Shown here: in pieces, positions 6,769 through 9,426 of the stretch | How positions within the stretch are numbered: position 1 is the stretch's first letter | Layout: the number at the start of each line of letters is the position of its first letter | Assembly (NCBI GenBank): GCA_040882265.1 | Contig: JBBEBO010000213.1 | Location: 1-9,426 of the forward strand | Length of the DNA: 9,426 nt | Source of the DNA: Brumimicrobium sp040882265 | Lineage (GTDB): Bacteria > Bacteroidota > Bacteroidia > Flavobacteriales_D > Crocinitomicaceae | Direction of reading: 5' to 3' | Program-made: the position numbers and the translations under genes | Notes under the pieces: generated by a model | The model's database searches: none | What the model saw: only the letters and a program-made list of their open reading frames with translations | What the model was told of the DNA's origin: nothing

Positions 6769-6776
6769 AAATAAAC
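6769..6776. repeat. Right target-site duplication of the MITE
   Basis: AAATAAAC is identical to 6630-6637 and starts at the base after the right terminal inverted repeat ends in GAACC (6764-6768). Confidence 0.65.
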
Positions 6777-6813
6777 ATTATATAGATCTTTAAGTGATGG
6801 AACTTTTTCTAAG

Positions 6814-6821
6814 TATTTTTG
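6814..6821 (+). promoter_or_regulatory. Candidate -7 box for the transglutaminase-like gene
   Basis: TATTTTTG matches TAnnTTTG. Initiation would fall near 6827, leaving about a dozen A-rich leader bases before the ATG at 6839. No clear TTG is placed at -33. The box lies downstream of, and outside, the MITE. Confidence 0.4.
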
Positions 6822-6838
6822 TTGCTTATTAAGAAACA

Positions 6839-7480
6839 ATGGAGGAATATTTAATAGAAACAGATTATTTAGATTTTTCATCGCCAGCGGTGAAGGAACT
6901 TGTTAAACCTTTTATTGATATTGAAAATTCAAAAGAGAAAGCAATAAAGTTGTATTATGAAGTACGAGATAAATTTCTTTATGATCCTTACCACTTAAAC
7001 TTGAGGCATGAGTACTTGAAAGCAAGTGTAATTTTAAAGAAAAATCGCGCTTGGTGTGTCGAAAAATCAATTGTTCTTGCAGCTGCGCTAAGAGCGGTTG
7101 GCATTCCTGCCAGATTAGGTTATGGAATTGTTATAAACCACATTGGTGTTGAAAAACTTACAAGTTACTTAAAACGCGAAGAAATTGTGTTTCACGGCTA
7201 TGTTGATGTTTTTATAGAAGGAAAATGGGTGAAAACGACTCCTGCTTTTGATGAAACAGTATGTAAACTTTCAGGTGTGCCACCCTTAGATTGGGACGGT
7301 AAGACTGATGCGATGTTTCAAGCTTATTCAGGAGATAAAAAGTTTATGGAATATATTCATTTTTACGGTACTTTTCCAGATGTTCCTGTAGAGTTAATGA
7401 ATGCTGAAATGAAAAAATATTATTCGCATTTATTCGAAGAAGAAATTAATGAAAGAAGGTTTTCTTTTATTCATTTGTAG
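6839..7480 (+). CDS. Transglutaminase-like (papain-fold) domain protein
   Basis: The 213-residue protein carries the transglutaminase-like core. The catalytic Cys73 is in RAWCVEKSIVLAAALRAVGI (70-89), where a Cys at a helix start leads into the typical 'LAAALRAVGIPARLGYG' segment. His119 is in VFHGYVDVFIEGKW (117-130), and Asp138 in TTPAFDETV (133-141). A complete Cys-His-Asp triad suggests an active enzyme, although members of this superfamily act variously as peptidases, amidases or cross-linkers, so the substrate is unknown. No signal peptide or membrane segment is seen, which points to the cytoplasm. It is a lone gene with its own likely promoter. Eight bases after the stop (counting from the G at 7480) a dispersed short repeat begins, and the next gene converges on it. 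The ATG at 6839 is preceded by an A-rich leader, as normal in this phylum. Confidence 0.8.
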   Translation: MEEYLIETDYLDFSSPAVKELVKPFIDIENSKEKAIKLYYEVRDKFLYDPYHLNLRHEYLKASVILKKNRAWCVEKSIVLAAALRAVGIPARLGYGIVINHIGVEKLTSYLKREEIVFHGYVDVFIEGKWVKTTPAFDETVCKLSGVPPLDWDGKTDAMFQAYSGDKKFMEYIHFYGTFPDVPVELMNAEMKKYYSHLFEEEINERRFSFIHL

Positions 7481-7487
7481 TGGGGAG

Positions 7488-7506
7488 TTAACCCGCATTA
7501 TTCATG
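7488..7506 (+). repeat. Short dispersed repeat, copy B (TTAACCCGC-type)
   Basis: TTAACCCGCATTATTCATG matches the minus-strand sequence at 37-54 with one difference. Here the left arm CGCAT of the presumed CGCAT-TATTC-ATGCG hairpin is intact and the right arm is altered to ATGAA, which makes the overlapping palindrome ATTCATGAAT (7500-7509). It occupies the 51-bp gap between two converging genes. A terminator role is not evident because no T-tract follows. Confidence 0.5.
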
Positions 7507-7531
7507 AATTTTCTTGATTGAATCGTTGAAA

Positions 7532-9142
7532 TTATATTCTCAACCCAATTATACAAACATCGTCGACTTGATCTAAAGTTCCTCTCCATGCTTCAAATTG
7601 AGTGTCAATTATTTCTTTTTGCATTTCCATTGGTTCATTTCTGATTGAAAGAAGCAATGATTTTAAAGGAGCAGTTTTGAATTTTTTACCACCTGATTTA
7701 CGAGACGCTTCGTCTGTACCACCGAATTGATCTTGATAACCATCAGTTAGCAAATAAATCATTTCATCCTCTTCAAGTGTAAATTCATGTGTTGTAAAAG
7801 GTTTCGTTTTTGCATACTTTCCAATGGGTTGTTTATCGGGTTTTATTTCAGTAAACTCTTCTTTATCATTTTTTAAAATCCAAAGGGGATTATTTGCACC
7901 TGCCCATTTAATTAACGCTTTACGTTTTCCATTTTCTTGAAGTAATCTAAAGGAAACTAATGAGATATCCATTCCATCTTTTACATCATCATCAGATTTT
8001 TCAAATTCTTCAATAACAATTTCACGTGATTTATCAAGTATTTCTCCTGGATCTGTTAGTTTATATTCTCTTACAGATCGATTGAGTGCATTGTTACAAA
8101 TAACACTAACCATAGCACCTGGAACACCGTGACCTGTACAGTCACAAGCAGCAAATAGCACTCCTTTTTTTAGCTCTGAATCTGAACGCTTACCTTTTTT
8201 GGGAGTAATTTCAATGGATTCAGTATCCTTATTAGGATGAGCAGAGTAGACAAATGTTTCCATCCAGTAAAAATCACCAGCAACAATATCTTTTGGTTTA
8301 TAAAGAATAAAAGATTCTTGGATTGATTCTTTTACAATTTTTGAAGGAGGGAGTATAGCCGATTGAATTCGTTTTGCATAACTAATCGAATCTTTAATTT
8401 CTCTATGAGACTCTTCGATAATTAGTTTTTGCTGCATGAATAATTTCTTTTTACGGTCATCTTCTCTCAATATTTTTCGCGAATATGGTATTAAAATAAG
8501 TGCAATTAATAATACTACTCCTATTGCAATTAATGCTTGTTGCAAATAAATTGAATTTACCATTGATTTAAACATCGTAAAATCAATATCAGCCTCTAGT
8601 AAACCAACAACCTCTCCTTCTAAGTTAAATAAAGGATGAAATGCAGATATCCATATACCATTTTCAGATTCATACATTGGTATAGTACCACCAATTTTCA
8701 TTTTTTCTCTTAAAATAGGTGGATATTTTTTATATGCATTTCTAAAATCAATGTAGTTATCAGAGCGAACACCGTATAAAAAAACATTTTCATCGGGACT
8801 GTAATGAAGTGTATACATAGCACTGTTTAAGTTGTTTAACTTCACAGCTTTAGATAGTTTAGTATTGATTGTTTGGTATATGCTATCCTGTTCAATATCT
8901 TTGATGTCACCTTTGTTTGGATGCTTATTCATCATATCTTCAATTGCATCACCATTTAGATTAACTGCAATTGATGTAACTATAGCTTGCAGTTTGTCAT
9001 ACTGTCTTTCTTCCTGAAGTGAAAGTTGATTATAATAACCAAAAACAATAAAAAAACCAGTTACTAATATGATAGTAATATAAATAATGAACATTATCCG
9101 AGTGGTAATATTCCCTAATATTTTGCTTAATAAATTGCTCAT
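7532..9142 (-). CDS. Membrane-bound sensor SpoIIE-family PP2C-type phosphatase
   Basis: This 536-residue protein should dephosphorylate serine or threonine residues, probably on an anti-sigma-factor antagonist, in response to an external signal. A membrane segment at about 16-38 and a second at about 200-219 enclose a 160-residue extracytoplasmic region (39-199). Its IPMYESENGIWISAFHPL and EGEVVGLLEADIDF stretches look Cache-like. A charged coiled coil (about 225-260) leads to the linker YAKRIQSAILPP (255-266). The SpoIIE/PP2C domain follows. KPKDIVAGDFYW (282-293) contains metal ligand Asp290, and CDCTGHGVPGAMVS (333-346) contains Asp334. DGMDIS is at 389-394, WAGANNPLWIL at 413-423, LLTDGYQDQFGG at 464-475 and QVDDVCIIG at 525-533. 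All expected acidic metal-binding residues are present. A charged, Lys-rich insert is seen at about 299-326. No partner antagonist or sigma regulator is adjacent, and no exact TAnnTTTG box lies upstream. Confidence 0.9.
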   Translation of the reverse strand: MSNLLSKILGNITTRIMFIIYITIILVTGFFIVFGYYNQLSLQEERQYDKLQAIVTSIAVNLNGDAIEDMMNKHPNKGDIKDIEQDSIYQTINTKLSKAVKLNNLNSAMYTLHYSPDENVFLYGVRSDNYIDFRNAYKKYPPILREKMKIGGTIPMYESENGIWISAFHPLFNLEGEVVGLLEADIDFTMFKSMVNSIYLQQALIAIGVVLLIALILIPYSRKILREDDRKKKLFMQQKLIIEESHREIKDSISYAKRIQSAILPPSKIVKESIQESFILYKPKDIVAGDFYWMETFVYSAHPNKDTESIEITPKKGKRSDSELKKGVLFAACDCTGHGVPGAMVSVICNNALNRSVREYKLTDPGEILDKSREIVIEEFEKSDDDVKDGMDISLVSFRLLQENGKRKALIKWAGANNPLWILKNDKEEFTEIKPDKQPIGKYAKTKPFTTHEFTLEEDEMIYLLTDGYQDQFGGTDEASRKSGGKKFKTAPLKSLLLSIRNEPMEMQKEIIDTQFEAWRGTLDQVDDVCIIGLRI

Positions 9143-9212
9143 TATTCGAGTTCTAAGGCATGAATATAAGTATAAATGATATAAATACTTAATTTATGTT
9201 TATAGAATTTTT

Positions 9213-9247
9213 AAAAGGTTGTTCTCTTTGATCTTAAAACCTTTTTT
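9213..9247 (+). terminator. Possible hairpin with T-tract upstream of the right-edge gene
   Basis: AAAAGGTT (9213-9220) can pair with AACCTTTT (9238-9245) across a 17-base loop, and the T-run extends to 9247. The arms contain only two G-C pairs and the loop is long, so this is weak as a terminator. It lies between two divergent genes and upstream of the better promoter candidate at 9270-9301. It may block read-through or be chance. Confidence 0.25.
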
Positions 9248-9269
9248 ATTATGAGTTTTTCCTGTGATT

Positions 9270-9301
9270 TTTGGTCATCTAGTAAACAATTTGTATATTT
9301 T
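9270..9301 (+). promoter_or_regulatory. Candidate promoter for the right-edge membrane-protein gene
   Basis: TTTG (9270-9273), a 20-base spacer and TATATTTT (9294-9301, one mismatch to TAnnTTTG) give a good match to the two-part Bacteroidota promoter. Initiation near 9307 leaves a leader of under 30 bases before the ATG at 9335. Confidence 0.5.
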
Positions 9302-9334
9302 AGTGTTACTTTAATAAATCAAATACAAATTACT

Positions 9335-9426
9335 ATGATAGCAAAGACAAACGTGATTAAGAACGGATTATTAATATTTATACTAACAGGACTGTATTTC
9401 ATACTGTTAGAAGCATTAGGGATGGC
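9335..9426 (+). CDS. N-terminus of a small membrane protein (runs off the window)
   Basis: An ATG at 9335 opens a frame that is still open at the last base, giving 30 codons. After a short polar start (MIAKTNVIKNG) comes a hydrophobic stretch (LLIFILTGLYFILLEALGM) typical of a first transmembrane helix or an uncleaved signal anchor. No stop is seen, and a plausible promoter lies upstream (9270-9301). The family cannot be named from 30 residues. The pattern resembles the start of small multi-pass inner-membrane proteins common in Flavobacteriia, but this is an impression only. It is divergent from the SpoIIE-type phosphatase, so shared regulation is possible but not shown. Confidence 0.6.
   Translation, partial: MIAKTNVIKNGLLIFILTGLYFILLEALGM

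Noticed and set aside
37..7506. The inverted 19-bp repeats as ends of a 7.4-kb composite transposon
   Set aside because: There is no transposase, no target duplication visible beside either copy, and the enclosed genes are ordinary chromosomal functions.
1..9426. Defence system, CRISPR array, toxin-antitoxin pair or novel multi-gene accessory system
   Set aside because: All long ORFs are accounted for by core metabolism, respiration, signalling or scaffold families. No repeat-spacer pattern or paired small genes were seen.

Overview
The window comes from an AT-rich Bacteroidota chromosome, most likely a member of the Flavobacteriia. Four things point there: genes are preceded by A-rich leaders instead of Shine-Dalgarno sequences; several starts carry a Bacteroidota-type -7 box (TAnnTTTG); the SpoIIE phosphatase has the sensor, coiled coil and 'YAKRIQ-AILPP' linker typical of that phylum; and a TPR protein is coupled to a ComA-family phosphosulfolactate synthase. 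A closer placement, such as Crocinitomicaceae, is only an impression.

Layout. Bases 1-129 hold a 34-codon minus-strand signal-peptide ORF that ends inside a short repeat. A 347-bp non-coding stretch (130-476) with two inverted repeats and two opposed TATATTTG boxes leads into a phosphoglucomutase/phosphomannomutase gene (477-1886, GTG start). A compact plus-strand operon follows: a TPR protein (2060-3487), phosphosulfolactate synthase (3468-4292, overlapping the TPR gene) and a seven-bladed WD40 propeller (4302-5189). It converges, with only 20 bp between, on a minus-strand type II NADH dehydrogenase (5210-6550). The gap upstream of that gene (6551-6838) contains a terminator-like hairpin and what appears to be a 131-bp miniature transposable element with a perfect 8-bp target duplication. 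Next are a transglutaminase-like protein (6839-7480), a second copy of the short repeat, a minus-strand membrane-bound SpoIIE-type phosphatase (7532-9142) and the start of a small membrane-protein gene that runs off the right edge.

How the genes fit together. Most are core functions: hexose-phosphate interconversion, respiratory NADH oxidation, and a cytoplasmic signalling phosphatase with an extracytoplasmic sensor. The TPR-ComA-WD40 operon is the one real functional puzzle. It joins an enzyme making a C3 sulfonate from PEP and sulfite to two scaffold-type proteins with no evident catalytic role. A link to sulfolactate, or to the sulfonolipids of Bacteroidota, is inference only.

No defence island, CRISPR array, complete insertion sequence, tRNA or rRNA was seen. 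The most interesting small-scale signals are the MITE at 6638-6768 and the pair of oppositely oriented 19-bp repeats at 37-54 and 7488-7506.
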